DNA from: Alkalitalea saponilacus
GTDB lineage: Bacteria; Bacteroidota; Bacteroidia; Bacteroidales; Marinilabiliaceae
Reading direction: 5' to 3'
Length of the DNA: 64,000 bases
Assembly (NCBI RefSeq): GCF_900168165.1
Contig: NZ_FUYV01000001.1
Span: 124,001-188,000 of the forward strand
This document shows, piece by piece, positions 15,613-25,035 of the stretch (the first letter of the stretch is position 1; every line of letters starts with the position of its first letter). A program made the position numbers and the translations under genes. The notes beneath the pieces are model-generated. The model saw only the letters and a list, made by a program, of their open reading frames with translations, was not told the DNA's origin and searched no databases.

Positions 15613-16178
15613 CCAAAAAAGCAGGGGAGAAAATCATTCTTGGCATTGACCCCGGAACCACAGTTATGGGGTACGGGGTATTGTTGATAAAAGGCAATCA
15701 GCCTTCTATGGTTGCTATGGGGGTGTTGGAACTGAATAAACTGGAAGACCACTATCTCAGGCTTAAACGGATCTTTGAGCGCGTTGTTCAGCTCATAGAC
15801 ACTTATCACCCAGATGAATTGGCCATTGAGGCTCCTTTTTTTGGTAAAAATGTGCAATCGATGCTAAAGCTGGGGCGGGCACAGGGAGTCGCTATGGCTG
15901 CAGCGCTTTCCCGTTCAATACCTATTTTTGAATATGCTCCGCTTAGAATAAAACAAGCCATCACCGGGAGAGGTAATGCATCAAAAGAGCAGGTGGCCCT
16001 GTTCCTAAAGCAATACCTGAAACTTCATGATGATCAGGATCAGAAGTATCTGGATGCTACAGATGGATTAGCCGCAGCTGTTTGTCATTTTTTTCAGATG
16101 CGATCACCAATACCTTCTTCAGGGGCTAAAAGTTGGAAAGAATTCATCAATAAAAATCCCGGAAGGGTTAAACGATAA
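15609..16178 (+). CDS. ruvC: Crossover junction endodeoxyribonuclease RuvC
   Basis: A 189-residue Holliday-junction resolvase. It has the RNase H-like fold with catalytic acids in [15 protein letters not shown] (Asp near residue 14), [15 protein letters not shown] (Glu) and the C-terminal [14 protein letters not shown] pair of Asp. It nicks junction strands symmetrically in concert with RuvAB. Start ATG 15609 overlaps the DUF4286 stop. Length is typical and all catalytic residues are present. Confidence 0.97.
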   Translation: MTKKAGEKIILGIDPGTTVMGYGVLLIKGNQPSMVAMGVLELNKLEDHYLRLKRIFERVVQLIDTYHPDELAIEAPFFGKNVQSMLKLGRAQGVAMAAALSRSIPIFEYAPLRIKQAITGRGNASKEQVALFLKQYLKLHDDQDQKYLDATDGLAAAVCHFFQMRSPIPSSGAKSWKEFINKNPGRVKR

Positions 16179-16179
16179 T

Positions 16180-16216
16180 AAAAAAGCAGGTATAACAAAG
16201 TTATACCTGCTTTTTT
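16180..16216. terminator. Bidirectional terminator
   Basis: AAAAAAGCAGGTATAAC, 3-base loop, GTTATACCTGCTTTTTT: a long perfect stem with A and T tracts on either side. It serves ruvC on the plus strand and the HIT gene on the minus strand. Confidence 0.9.
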
Positions 16217-16238
16217 GTTAAACCGCGAGGCTTCACAC

Positions 16239-16634
16239 TTAGTTGATATTTTCTTTTATGGCCGCTGCAATTTGCTCCATCTCTTCATTGCTTAATTTTA
16301 GCTTAGGCTTTGAAAAGCTTAAATCTGCAACAGTTTGTAGCGGAACCAAATGAACATGCGCATGGGGAACTTCCAACCCTATTACCGCAATGCCAATTCG
16401 TTTGCACTCTATCGATTTTTCAATGGCTTTGGCTACCTTTTTAGAAAATACAATCATCCCTTGTAATAGATCATCTTCAAGGTCGAAAATATAATCTACC
16501 TCCTTTTTAGGCACTACCAGGGTATGGCCTTTAGCCAACGGTGTAATGTCCAGAAATGCCACATAGCGCTCATCTTCTGCTATCTTGAAAGATGGAATTT
16601 CGCCATTGATTATTTTTGTGAATATTGATGCCAT
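16239..16634 (-). CDS. HIT-family nucleotide hydrolase/transferase
   Basis: A 131-residue histidine-triad protein with the HxHxHxx motif as HAHVHLVP. The conserved FTKIINGEIPSFKIAEDERY and ITPLAKGHTLVVPKKEVDYI blocks are typical of the Hint/HinT branch, which hydrolyses adenosine phosphoramidates and similar nucleotide conjugates. It lies 24 bp downstream of greA and probably forms an operon with it; this greA-HIT pairing is common in Bacteroidetes. Confidence 0.93.
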   Translation of the reverse strand: MASIFTKIINGEIPSFKIAEDERYVAFLDITPLAKGHTLVVPKKEVDYIFDLEDDLLQGMIVFSKKVAKAIEKSIECKRIGIAVIGLEVPHAHVHLVPLQTVADLSFSKPKLKLSNEEMEQIAAAIKENIN

Positions 16635-16658
16635 ACTATCAGAGTGTTTTTTGTCAAT

Positions 16659-17132
16659 TTACAAAGAAATCTCTAATATTTCAAAAGGCATAATGCCTGA
16701 GGGAACAGTGATATCTACTTTCTCGCCCACTTTTTTTCCCAATAGGCCTTTTGCAATTGGAGTGGATATGGAAATCTTTCCGGCTTTAAGATCTGCTTCA
16801 CTTTCTGAAACAATGGTATAGGTCATTACAGCATCGTTTTTCAGATTTTTAATCTTGACCTTATTCATAATCTGCACCTTCGATGTATCCAGTTTGGATT
16901 CATCAATGAGACGACTGCCTGCAATGGTCTCTTTTAATTTGGCAATTTTCATCTCCAATAGCCCTTGGGCTTCTTTGGCAGCATCGTATTCAGCATTTTC
17001 CGACAAATCGCCTTTATCTCTTGCTTCAGCGATTTGCTTGGATATTTTGGGTCTTTCAATTGATTCCAATTGAACCAACTCTTCACGTAATCTTTTAAGA
17101 CCCTCCTCCGTGATGTAACTCACTTTTGACAT
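16659..17132 (-). CDS. greA: Transcription elongation factor GreA
   Basis: A 157-residue protein. Residues 1-75 form the coiled-coil finger (TEEGLKRLREELVQLESIER, DLSENAEYDAAKEAQGLLEM) carrying the conserved acidic Asp-Leu-Ser-Glu-Asn-Ala-Glu tip. This tip enters the RNA polymerase secondary channel to stimulate cleavage of backtracked RNA. The C-terminal FKBP-like domain contains the SPIAKGLLG-type segment, here STPIAKGLLGKKVGE. A TCCTTAT-like purine-rich site (AGGAGG in the transcript) lies just upstream of the start. Confidence 0.97.
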   Translation of the reverse strand: MSKVSYITEEGLKRLREELVQLESIERPKISKQIAEARDKGDLSENAEYDAAKEAQGLLEMKIAKLKETIAGSRLIDESKLDTSKVQIMNKVKIKNLKNDAVMTYTIVSESEADLKAGKISISTPIAKGLLGKKVGEKVDITVPSGIMPFEILEISL

Positions 17133-17173
17133 GGTTGTTTCCTCCTTATGTTTTTTAATAATTTAATGTCTTT

Positions 17174-17214
17174 ATAAAAAAAATGAAAGAATCCCGAACT
17201 CTTATCCGGGACTC
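17174..17214 (-). terminator. Terminator of the 17289-17768 gene
   Basis: On the minus strand: GAGTCCCG, loop, CGGGATTC, then CTTTCATTTTTTTT. Confidence 0.75.
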
Positions 17215-17288
17215 TTTGCTATGTAATAGCAATGATTTCTTAAATTAAATGATTGTTGTTGGTTAGTTAGCTTAGCCGATTGACCTTT

Positions 17289-17768
17289 TTAGATGGTTGG
17301 TCTTTTTATGATTTCAGAATAGATGATGGCTTTTTTCAAATCAAATTCTTCATCATCCCAGTAAGAGGTTTCGTCAATCGCTTTTTCCTTAGTGGCTAAA
17401 CTCATTTGGGAAATCTTCTGCTTGATACGGCTGACCCGCTCCGGTTTTTTGATTCTTTCCCTTTTTTGAATACTTTGATAAACCGGCTTTTTGTATTCCA
17501 GCTTTTGCGGTTTTAACTTTTCAGCCTGCATGGTGGCGTATTCAGTTTCCGGTGTTTTTTTCCCTATAGCCGGAACTTTCTCTTCCTCATCTGCATCTCC
17601 AAAAAGATCTTTAAATGTAGGAAAAGCCTCACCCGGGCTCTCACCAACTTCGTGTTCGGGCATAAAATCCCCATCTTGCCCGGCTGATTTTGATTTTTTG
17701 TATAAACTAAAAATCAAAGCTCCGAGCATTAAAAGGATGTATACTATGTCACCTAACGCGTCGCCCAT
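17289..17768 (-). CDS. Membrane-anchored protein of unknown function
   Basis: A 159-residue protein with a single N-terminal membrane helix (IVYILLMLGALIFSLY, residues 9-24). It is followed by a long charged, low-complexity cytoplasmic tail rich in Lys/Glu/Pro. The C-terminal block WDDEEFDLKKAIIYSEIIKR is conserved among many Bacteroidetes small proteins of this kind and is the only landmark. Role unknown. It is a single-gene unit with its own terminator, upstream of greA on the same strand. Confidence 0.75.
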   Translation of the reverse strand: MGDALGDIVYILLMLGALIFSLYKKSKSAGQDGDFMPEHEVGESPGEAFPTFKDLFGDADEEEKVPAIGKKTPETEYATMQAEKLKPQKLEYKKPVYQSIQKRERIKKPERVSRIKQKISQMSLATKEKAIDETSYWDDEEFDLKKAIIYSEIIKRPTI

Positions 17769-17911
17769 GTCTGAAAAATAATAGCTAAATTAGCCCGAAC
17801 AAAACAATTTACCAAATAAAGCGCACTTAAATTTGCTAAAACATCTGTTTTAGACATTTAAACATGCATATTTGTGGTTTAATTTTTGTCGCAACTATTT
17901 AAAATAACTTA

Positions 17912-18370
17912 ATGATACGATTTATATTTTTTTTGGTTACAGTTTTTGTTTTTTTGGGTTGCAAAACCGAAAAAGATCCTGTGCCAAATGTTCGGTTTAG
18001 CATTACTATTGATGTGGGAATGCCTGATTTTATGGACGAAATTTTCTATATCCCGCTTCATTATAGAAGCGGATATAGTGACGATTTCGGACGACCAGGT
18101 ATTTCAGGTCTAATTATTTTCCGAACCGGTACTGATTTCATTGCCTATGAACGTTATTGCCCTTTCAGCAACGAGACCAGGTGTGCAGTAATTCTGGATG
18201 AAACTCAGTTTTATGGAATCTGCCCCTGTTGCGATTCGGAATTTTTACTCAACACATTCGAACCTTATCCGGCACGTGCTCCCGCCATTTCAGGCCCTGC
18301 GAGTGACGGCCCGGGACTTAAATCTTATCGAACCCAACGAAGCGGGAATCTTTTGAGGGTTTACAATTAA
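17912..18370 (+). CDS. Rieske-fold-like lipoprotein with altered ligands
   Basis: A 152-residue lipoprotein (lipobox FLGC, Cys17). The domain layout resembles a Rieske [2Fe-2S] fold: RYCPF...RC at residues 82-91 and ICPCCDSEFLL at 103-113, then a Pro/Gly-rich loop (SGPASDGPGLKSY). Rieske proteins use C-x-H and C-x2-H; here the first His is Phe85 and the second is Cys107, so Cys83, Cys91, Cys104, Cys106 and Cys107 are the candidates for metal or disulphide binding. A classical Rieske centre is therefore unlikely. It could bind zinc or be structural. Confidence 0.6.
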   Translation: MIRFIFFLVTVFVFLGCKTEKDPVPNVRFSITIDVGMPDFMDEIFYIPLHYRSGYSDDFGRPGISGLIIFRTGTDFIAYERYCPFSNETRCAVILDETQFYGICPCCDSEFLLNTFEPYPARAPAISGPASDGPGLKSYRTQRSGNLLRVYN

Positions 18371-18373
18371 ATA

Positions 18374-18402
18374 AAAAATGCTGCCTTTGGCAGCATTTTT
18401 TA
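18374..18402. terminator. Bidirectional terminator
   Basis: AAAAATGCTGCC-TTT-GGCAGCATTTTT between the lipoprotein gene and the converging ahcY. Confidence 0.9.
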
Positions 18403-18412
18403 TGATTCCTTT

Positions 18413-19825
18413 TTAATATCTGTAATGATCAGGTTTAAATGGCCCCTCTAATGGCACGCCAATATAGCTGGCCTGTTCTTTCGAGAGTTTTGTAAGTTTA
18501 ACTCCCAGTTTCGATAGGTGTAAACGCGCCACCTCTTCGTCCAGGTGCTTCGGGAGAGTGTAAACACCCAGTTCATACTTACTCTTCCAGAGCTCAAGTT
18601 GCGCCAGTGTTTGGTTGGTAAAGGAGTTACTCATAACAAAACTTGGGTGTCCTGTGGCGTTTCCAAGATTAACCAAACGACCCCGTGAGAGAAGAATGAT
18701 GCAATGCCCATCGGGGAAAATAAACTGATCTACCTGTGGTTTGATGTTGATCTCTTTAATGCCTGGTAGTTTTTCCAGTTTCTCCACCTGAATCTCATTA
18801 TCAAAATGACCAATGTTGCAAACAATGGCTGTATCTTTCATTTTCTGCATATGCTCAACGGTAATAACGTCTCTGTTTCCGGTTGCCGTAACAAAAATAT
18901 CAGCTTCTTCAAGACTCTCTTCTACCGTTGTTACTTTATACCCTTCCATGGCTGCCTGAAGTGCACAAATGGGGTCGATTTCAGTTACCAACACCCTGGC
19001 TCCAAACCCGCGCATACTTTGCGCGCACCCTTTTCCAACATCACCATACCCACAAACCACTACCGTTTTACCGGCCACCATCACATCGGTTCCACGCTTA
19101 ATTCCGTCGGCCAAACTTTCACGGCATCCATAAAGGTTATCAAATTTTGATTTCGTTACCGAATCATTCACATTGATGGCAGGAAAAAGAAGCTCTCCTT
19201 TTTCCAGCATCTGATATAAACGAAGTACTCCGGTAGTAGTCTCTTCACTTACGCCTTTAACACCGGCAGCAACTTTTTGCCAACGGCCTGAATTCTGACC
19301 ATGGAGTTTCGCTAAAATAGCCATCAACTCTCTGAAGTCTTCACCTTCACCGCTGTAATCTTTTTTAAGAATTGAAGGATCTTTCTCGGCATCTACACCT
19401 TTGTGTATCATCATGGTGGCATCGCCGCCATCATCAACAATCAGATCGGGCCCCGTTCCGTTTCCAAAATCAAGCGCTCTTTCAGTACACCACCAGTATT
19501 CTTCAAGGGTTTCACCTTTCCAGGCAAAAACAGGCACTCCGGATTCAGCAATGGCTGCCGCTGCATGATCCTGAGTGGAATAGATGTTGCAACTTGCCCA
19601 GCGTACAGATGCTCCAAGATGGGTGAGGGTTTCTATTAGAACAGCAGTTTGAACCGTCATGTGCAATGATCCCATGATCTTTGCACCTTTTAAAGGTTTT
19701 TCTGCTCCGTACTTTTCACGCAGGGACATTAATCCAGGCATCTCTTTTTCTGCAAGTGCAATCTCTTTTCTCCCAAATTCGGCCAATGAGAGGTCGGCTA
19801 CTTTAAAATCCTGATTATTACTCAT
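18413..19825 (-). CDS. ahcY: Adenosylhomocysteinase (SAH hydrolase)
   Basis: A 470-residue cytoplasmic enzyme that reversibly hydrolyses S-adenosylhomocysteine to adenosine and homocysteine, keeping the methyl cycle running. Recognisable segments: [40 protein letters not shown], the NAD-binding [20 protein letters not shown], and the C-terminal [20 protein letters not shown] with the KPDHYRY end. It has the insertion typical of the long bacterial form. It is the last gene of a minus-strand string (prfB, arsC-like, ribF, ahcY) with gaps of 3-37 bp. Confidence 0.97.
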   Translation of the reverse strand: MSNNQDFKVADLSLAEFGRKEIALAEKEMPGLMSLREKYGAEKPLKGAKIMGSLHMTVQTAVLIETLTHLGASVRWASCNIYSTQDHAAAAIAESGVPVFAWKGETLEEYWWCTERALDFGNGTGPDLIVDDGGDATMMIHKGVDAEKDPSILKKDYSGEGEDFRELMAILAKLHGQNSGRWQKVAAGVKGVSEETTTGVLRLYQMLEKGELLFPAINVNDSVTKSKFDNLYGCRESLADGIKRGTDVMVAGKTVVVCGYGDVGKGCAQSMRGFGARVLVTEIDPICALQAAMEGYKVTTVEESLEEADIFVTATGNRDVITVEHMQKMKDTAIVCNIGHFDNEIQVEKLEKLPGIKEINIKPQVDQFIFPDGHCIILLSRGRLVNLGNATGHPSFVMSNSFTNQTLAQLELWKSKYELGVYTLPKHLDEEVARLHLSKLGVKLTKLSKEQASYIGVPLEGPFKPDHYRY

Positions 19826-19862
19826 GGTTTCCTTTTTTATTTTATAATTTTTAGGTATCAGA

Positions 19863-20813
19863 TTATGGTATAAAATTTAATCTGTGATCGGATAATATTT
19901 TTCTAATTTCAATTTCATCTTTCTGCAACTGAAGACGAAGTTCGTCAATGTTTGCAAATTTCATTTCATCGCGGGTTCTGGCAACAAACCTGAGAGAAAT
20001 CTCCTCTGAGTAGATATCTCCCTGAAAATCTAAAATGTGAACTTCAATTGAGCGGTTATCCATTTGGTGATTAACCGTAGGACGAACACCAATATTTACC
20101 ATTCCTCCGTATGATTTTCCCATTACCTGAACATTGCAGGCATACACCCCATCAAGAGGCACCAGCTTTGCTTTTTCTGAAAGCATAAGATTGGCTGTCG
20201 GATAATTAATGGATCTTCCCAATTTCATTCCACCGGTAACCTGCCCGTTGATGGTATATTGATATCCTAATAATATATTGGCTTCAATAACTTCACCCTT
20301 TAGCAGATGATCCCTTATTTTTGTGCTGCTTGGGAATTGACCATGGATATCTATGTGCCGAAATTGGCTCACATCAAAGCCATGGAGGTTTGATAATTTG
20401 ATGATCTCTTTCAGAGAGGTGCCTCCCTTGCCAAACCGGTGGTTAAAACCGATCACCAGGTGTTTAACCCTGAGTTTATTAATGAGGATCGTTTTCACGA
20501 AATCTTTGGCCGCAAGTGCGGCCAACTCCTTAGTAAAAGGAACCACAATTAAATGATCAATTCCTGCTTCGCTGATGATTTTGGTTTTCTCTTCCAAAGT
20601 AGTCAGCAAGCGTAACTTTTCGGCATCCTGTGACAATACGATACGCGGGTGTGGCCAAAATGTTAAAGCCACCGACGGAGCTCCTTCGTTGCGAGCTAAC
20701 TCACTTACCCGGTGTAATAATGCTCTGTGCCCGGGATGCACCCCATCAAAGGTGCCCATGGTTACAATGGGTGGCAGGTCATTGTATGTTTCTATGGAGG
20801 AGTGAATCTGCAT
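19863..20813 (-). CDS. ribF: Bifunctional riboflavin kinase/FMN adenylyltransferase
   Basis: A 316-residue enzyme making FMN and then FAD. The N-terminal nucleotidyltransferase domain has [16 protein letters not shown] (HxGH-like) and [15 protein letters not shown]. The C-terminal flavokinase domain has [18 protein letters not shown] and [20 protein letters not shown]. Length and order are standard. It lies 19 bp from the arsC-like gene upstream and 37 bp from ahcY downstream. No FMN riboswitch is seen ahead of it, which fits its position inside an operon. Confidence 0.96.
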   Translation of the reverse strand: MQIHSSIETYNDLPPIVTMGTFDGVHPGHRALLHRVSELARNEGAPSVALTFWPHPRIVLSQDAEKLRLLTTLEEKTKIISEAGIDHLIVVPFTKELAALAAKDFVKTILINKLRVKHLVIGFNHRFGKGGTSLKEIIKLSNLHGFDVSQFRHIDIHGQFPSSTKIRDHLLKGEVIEANILLGYQYTINGQVTGGMKLGRSINYPTANLMLSEKAKLVPLDGVYACNVQVMGKSYGGMVNIGVRPTVNHQMDNRSIEVHILDFQGDIYSEEISLRFVARTRDEMKFANIDELRLQLQKDEIEIRKILSDHRLNFIP

Positions 20814-20832
20814 TAATTTTTATTATCCTGTA

Positions 20833-21174
20833 TTAAAGTATTTCTGAAATTTTCTCAACGGGACGTGCAATCACTGCTTTGTCTCCGTTTATAATCACTG
20901 GCCTTTCAAGTAATTTGGGATGAGTGAAAAGGATCTCTATCCACTCCTCATCTGTCAAATTCCGGTTTTTATAGTTTTGTTTATAAATCTCTTCATTTTT
21001 TCTAACCCAATCTTCGGGTTTAATGTTCATTTTTTTGATCAATTCCCTGATTTGATCTTTCGTGAGCGGATTATCCAGATATCTGATCTCTTCAGGTTCG
21101 ATACCTTTTTCTATTAAAAAGCTCAGCCCTTCACGACTTTTTTTACATCTGGGATTATGTAGTATTTGTATCAT
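20833..21174 (-). CDS. ArsC/Spx-family thioredoxin-fold protein
   Basis: A 113-residue protein of the arsenate reductase ArsC family with the active-site Cys in HNPRCKKSREGLSFL (CxxS). Its conserved tail has THPKLLERPVIINGDKAVIA and the RPVIxxG arginine-binding loop. Glutaredoxin-linked arsenate reductases have this layout, but many Bacteroidetes homologues outside ars operons have no proven substrate. The neighbours (prfB, ribF, ahcY) give no arsenic context, so a general thiol role is equally possible. Confidence 0.8.
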   Translation of the reverse strand: MIQILHNPRCKKSREGLSFLIEKGIEPEEIRYLDNPLTKDQIRELIKKMNIKPEDWVRKNEEIYKQNYKNRNLTDEEWIEILFTHPKLLERPVIINGDKAVIARPVEKISEIL

Positions 21175-21177
21175 GGT

Positions 21178-22285
21178 TTACTGTTTTTCAAACACATCTG
21201 ATGCTCCGTGCTCCATTAGCCAGGATTTTATGAATCCATCAATATCACCATCCAGAACGGCCTGTACATTACTGGTTTCATATCCGGTGCGCACATCTTT
21301 TACCAGTTTGTATGGTTGCAATACATATGATCGAATCTGAGAACCCCACTCAATTTTTTTCTTTTGGGATTCAATTTTGTTCTGCTCTTCCAATCGTTTT
21401 CGTAACTCTATTTCGTAAAGCTGCGATTTCAGAAGACGAAGAGCATTTTCTTTATTCCCTAACTGGGAACGCGATTCGGTATTTTCAATAACAATGCCCG
21501 TTGGAGCATGTCGCAACCGGACTCCTGTTTCCACTTTGTTTACATTTTGTCCTCCAGCACCACTGGAACGAAAGGTTTCCCAGGTTATATCCGACTGGTT
21601 GATCTCAACCTCTATGGAATCATCAATGAGAGGAATTACAAATACCGATGTGAACGATGTCATTCTTTTATTGGCTGCATTAAAGGGGGATAATCTAACC
21701 AGCCGATGAACGCCGTTCTCACTTTTTAAATATCCGTATGCGTAATCGCCTTCAAACTGAATGGTAACGGTTTTTACACCTGCCTCATCGCCATGCAAAA
21801 TGTGATTTACAGTTGTTTTATAACCGTTCTGTTCTCCCCATCGCATGTACATTCGCATGAGCATTTCAGCCCAATCCTGACTTTCAGTGCCTCCTGCGCC
21901 GGCATTAATTTTCAATATGGCTCCAAGTTTATCTTCCTCTTTTTGGAGCATGTTTTTCAGTTCGAGATCCTCTATATAACTTTTGGCAGTTTGAAAGGCT
22001 TTCTCCAAATCGCTTTCGTCGGCCTCTCCCTCTTTGAAAAAATCATTCAGAACCTGTAGGTCTTCGATGGCTGATTTTACTTTATCATATAACGTGACCC
22101 AGCTTTTGAGGTCTTTCAGCTTCCTCATCTGTTCTTCTGCATTTTTGGGGTTATCCCAAAAATCAGGTGCCTGGGTTCTGATCTCTTCTTCGTCTATTTC
22201 AATTATTTTACGGTCGATGTCAAAGATACCTCCTTAACGCCAACTCACGTCCACTTAAGTCTTTAATCTGTTCTGGTGTAACCAT
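21178..22285 (-). CDS. prfB: Peptide chain release factor 2 (programmed +1 frameshift)
   Basis: About 368 residues after joining two frames. The first frame (ATG 22285) gives MVTPEQIKDLSGRELALRRY-L and meets TGA at 22222-22220. Skipping one T moves to GAC and the long frame to 21178. The site AGGAGGTATCTTTGAC includes an internal Shine-Dalgarno and the slippery CTT TGA C, as in other bacteria, so RF2 controls its own synthesis. The body has the GGQ loop (SSGAGGQNVNKVETGVRL) for peptide release. The stop-recognition region (FTSVFVIP) is in the expected place. An annotation from 22128 only would miss the N-terminus. Confidence 0.96.
22219..22234 (-). promoter_or_regulatory. prfB programmed frameshift signal
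   Basis: AGGAGG (22234-22229), spacer TAT, then CTT TGA C. This is the canonical RF2 autoregulatory +1 slip site with its stimulatory Shine-Dalgarno. Confidence 0.95.
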
Positions 22286-22339
22286 TGTTTTTCTTAGTTT
22301 AAACCTGCAAATTTACTAAATTATGTTGGGATTTCACCA

Positions 22340-23806
22340 TTATCGTCCTGATGTATTCCGGCTTCGTCTAAGTTCTGAACAGTGTCTTGAAATCAGCCTG
22401 AAAGCCTGTGTGTTTCCCAACCGTCCTGCGGTATCCCAATCTTCGCAGGCTTGTTCTTTTAATCCTGTGTTATAATGTGCTATTCCACGGTTCATCAGAG
22501 CATGCACATCCTCGGGGTTGGTTCGCAAAGCTCGGTTAAAATCGTTGATGGCTTCCAGGTAGTCCATTTGGTTCAGCCTGATGTTTCCAATGAGGGTATA
22601 AACACCCGGGAGCTGGTGATTCAGTCTGGCTGCAAGCATAAAGTCATTAAGCGCACGTTCCTGGTCGGTAGCATGCTGCATCAGCAACCTGCCACGTTCG
22701 TAATATCCTGTTGCAAAAAGCGAGTCCTGCTCAATGGCCAGGGTGTAGCTGGCATAAGCTTCGCGAACTTGTCCATGCAATGCTTGTATTTGTCCTAGCA
22801 TGAGCCATGCTTGTACAGGAGGTTTTTCCGATTCAACACAATTAACCAAGTGATCTAGAGCACTGCGATATTGTTTCTGGTTAATGTTGTTAATGGCATT
22901 GGCTAAGTGAGGAAGTGCCGAAGCAGGATTCAAACTGACAGATCTGTTGCAATCCTCTTCTCCTCCAATATGGTTGCCATATTGGTATCGACAGATAGCC
23001 CTGAGCGCGTATAATTCTGCTTTGTCTGGCATAACTCTGATTGATGAGGTGTATGTTCTTGCAGCATCCAGCCATAACTCCATCTCTTGCAATACTATGG
23101 CCTGAAACATCAAAGAAGTGGTCAGGCGGCTTTTGTGCATATGGCGCTTAAATTTGTCCCATGGAAGATTTATCGAAGTCCATTGCTCATCGTGAATGAT
23201 GTGAGATGATATTAATATCCCCTGACTTCGTGTTGGAAGGTATCCGTAAATACCAATAAAATGGCCGTTTGAGTTGATGATTGGAGCTGCTCGGGAACTG
23301 TTTCCTCGGTTGATGGTTACAGTGGCAGAACGTCCCAGGAATCCTGAATGAAGAACCGATTGGATTTCGCCTAATGTGAAGGCTTCGTTTACATTTTCTG
23401 CATAAGTAAATGCCAGAATTTCAGATGGAGTTGAAAAACTTGTTCTCTCTGGTAAAAGATAATCGCTGTCGCGGTTGCGAATTCCGGCAACCTGGATGAT
23501 GGCCAGATTTGACCATTCATGTATGGCCAAAACCCGGGAAATCGCAAGTCGTCTGTTTTGATGATCTGTAAAAATCAGCGTGTCGGCATTTTGAAACAAT
23601 GCAGCACTGGTAATTGCCAAACCATCTGCACTGATAAAAAAGGCTCGCGCGGTGTCAATTGGGTGCAAATCCTTATCGCATGCGATAGCCGTAAAAGTGG
23701 CATTGGATGCGCGGTCTATCATATCAATTATGCTTTGCCCAAAAGCCTGACTATGGAAAAGCACAAAAAAAACGATGATGGTAATTTTATTCCGGACGTT
23801 TTGCAT
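22340..23806 (-). CDS. Trypsin-fold (probable pseudoprotease) plus TPR protein, exported
   Basis: A 488-residue protein from ATG 23806 with a signal peptide (residues 1-24). Residues 40-210 follow the HtrA/trypsin-like layout: ARAFFISADGLAITSAAL (catalytic His position is Ala69), EWSNLAIIQV (Asp position is Asn100), INRGNSSRAAPIINSNGHFI (Ser170 kept). Two of three triad residues are lost, so proteolysis is unlikely. Residues 250-480 hold about five or six TPR repeats, e.g. YYERGRLLMQHATDQERALN. Probably a periplasmic scaffold. It lies 54 bp upstream of prfB on the same strand. Confidence 0.75.
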   Translation of the reverse strand: MQNVRNKITIIVFFVLFHSQAFGQSIIDMIDRASNATFTAIACDKDLHPIDTARAFFISADGLAITSAALFQNADTLIFTDHQNRRLAISRVLAIHEWSNLAIIQVAGIRNRDSDYLLPERTSFSTPSEILAFTYAENVNEAFTLGEIQSVLHSGFLGRSATVTINRGNSSRAAPIINSNGHFIGIYGYLPTRSQGILISSHIIHDEQWTSINLPWDKFKRHMHKSRLTTSLMFQAIVLQEMELWLDAARTYTSSIRVMPDKAELYALRAICRYQYGNHIGGEEDCNRSVSLNPASALPHLANAINNINQKQYRSALDHLVNCVESEKPPVQAWLMLGQIQALHGQVREAYASYTLAIEQDSLFATGYYERGRLLMQHATDQERALNDFMLAARLNHQLPGVYTLIGNIRLNQMDYLEAINDFNRALRTNPEDVHALMNRGIAHYNTGLKEQACEDWDTAGRLGNTQAFRLISRHCSELRRSRNTSGR

Positions 23807-24003
23807 TAGTTCGGAACTATTTCTTGTGAATTGTATGTATGGTTTTGCCGATAGGTATAAGTATGCCATAAACCAATTGCTTTTATTTCAAAATTCAGGC
23901 AGATGTCTCTTTTAATCGCAACAAGTTATGGAAATTCAAAAAAAGATGCACTTTTTTTTGATGGAGGGGAGTAAAACGTAGATGGACAGAGTATTTAATA
24001 ATG

Positions 24004-24034
24004 AAAAAACCCGGTAATTTTCATTACCGGGTTT
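24004..24034 (-). terminator. Terminator of tRNA-His
   Basis: AACCCGGTAAT, 4-base loop, ATTACCGGGTT; on the minus strand it is followed by a T-run. Confidence 0.85.
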
Positions 24035-24041
24035 ACGAAAG

Positions 24042-24116
<75 letters not shown>

Positions 24117-24130
24117 ATTTTTTAGCACTG

Positions 24131-24163
24131 CAAATATAAAGGTTTTTCTTGTAATTTTGCAAG
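24131..24163 (-). promoter_or_regulatory. Promoter of tRNA-His
   Basis: On the minus strand TATATTTG (24138-24131), preceded 21 bp upstream by CTTG (24163-24160), about 15 bp ahead of the tRNA. Confidence 0.55.
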
Positions 24164-24354
24164 AGTAATTTTTAAAAAAAATAATATTTAAACCCTAATT
24201 TGGTATTTCTTTTTTTATGATGGTTATTTGTAGATGATTAAGTTTTTGAAAGAATATTATTTGAGCAAATTTTGCTCAAATAATAGTTGTGCTTCTTTCC
24301 CAAAAAGGCTTAACTACCGCTTAGGGAACCAAAAAATAAGTAAACTTTACACGA

Positions 24355-25035
24355 ATGAAGTTTTTCGCGTTTGATGAGAATATTGACCGGCAGATGAAGA
24401 TGATTCAGATCCGGATACGACAGTTGATGAATGGTGAGGTAGCTGGTCAGTTAGCAACCGCAGGTCTTTCATATCAAAAAATGTATGGTGTTTCGCTGGT
24501 GCATTTGCGACAAATATCACAACAATACAAACCATGCAACGAATTGGCGGAAAGACTGTGGTATCGCAATATTCGGGAAATGATGATTCTTGCCACCATG
24601 GTGGCACAACGAGATGAATTATCTGATGAAAAGCTAAACGAGTGGTCAGAATCAATTACCAACATTGAATTGGCAGAACAAATGGCATTTAACCTTCTTG
24701 GTAAAAGGGGAAATTCTGACGGTGTTTTGGAGAAATGGTTGTTAAGTCCAAAGTTATATGTTAGGTATACTGCGTTAATGGCCATTGGCTGGCAGTTCAG
24801 GTTTGTTGGCCCTGTGTTAAGCAACCTGGTCGGTAATCAGATAGATACCCTCGATGCCATGGGACACGATAAGAGAATTGTTAAAGCTGTTGCCCATTGC
24901 CTGAAAATGGCCGGACGATTCAATACGGAGTTAAAAACTCCTGTTGAAAAACTGGCTCGTGATTGGGTTCAAAAATCTGAAGTACATCTAAAAGCTGCCG
25001 GAGAAGAGATGTTGTTTGAGCTGGGGAGTTATTAA
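24355..25035 (+). CDS. DNA alkylation repair protein, AlkD-like
   Basis: A 226-residue all-helical protein of the HEAT-like DNA alkylation repair family. Repeated helical pairs run through SYQKMYGVSLVHLRQISQQY, LAERLWYRNIREMMILATMV, VLEKWLLSPKLYVRYTALMA and RIVKAVAHCLKMAGRFN. Family members such as AlkD excise or bind alkylated bases such as N3- and N7-alkylpurines using a positively charged concave face. Divergent from AlkD proper, so glycosylase activity is not assured. Monocistronic, divergent from tRNA-His. Confidence 0.75.
   Translation: MKFFAFDENIDRQMKMIQIRIRQLMNGEVAGQLATAGLSYQKMYGVSLVHLRQISQQYKPCNELAERLWYRNIREMMILATMVAQRDELSDEKLNEWSESITNIELAEQMAFNLLGKRGNSDGVLEKWLLSPKLYVRYTALMAIGWQFRFVGPVLSNLVGNQIDTLDAMGHDKRIVKAVAHCLKMAGRFNTELKTPVEKLARDWVQKSEVHLKAAGEEMLFELGSY

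Noticed and set aside
19863-20832. An FMN riboswitch ahead of ribF
   Set aside because: The gene starts 19 bp after the previous gene, leaving no room; no RFN-like conserved blocks are seen.
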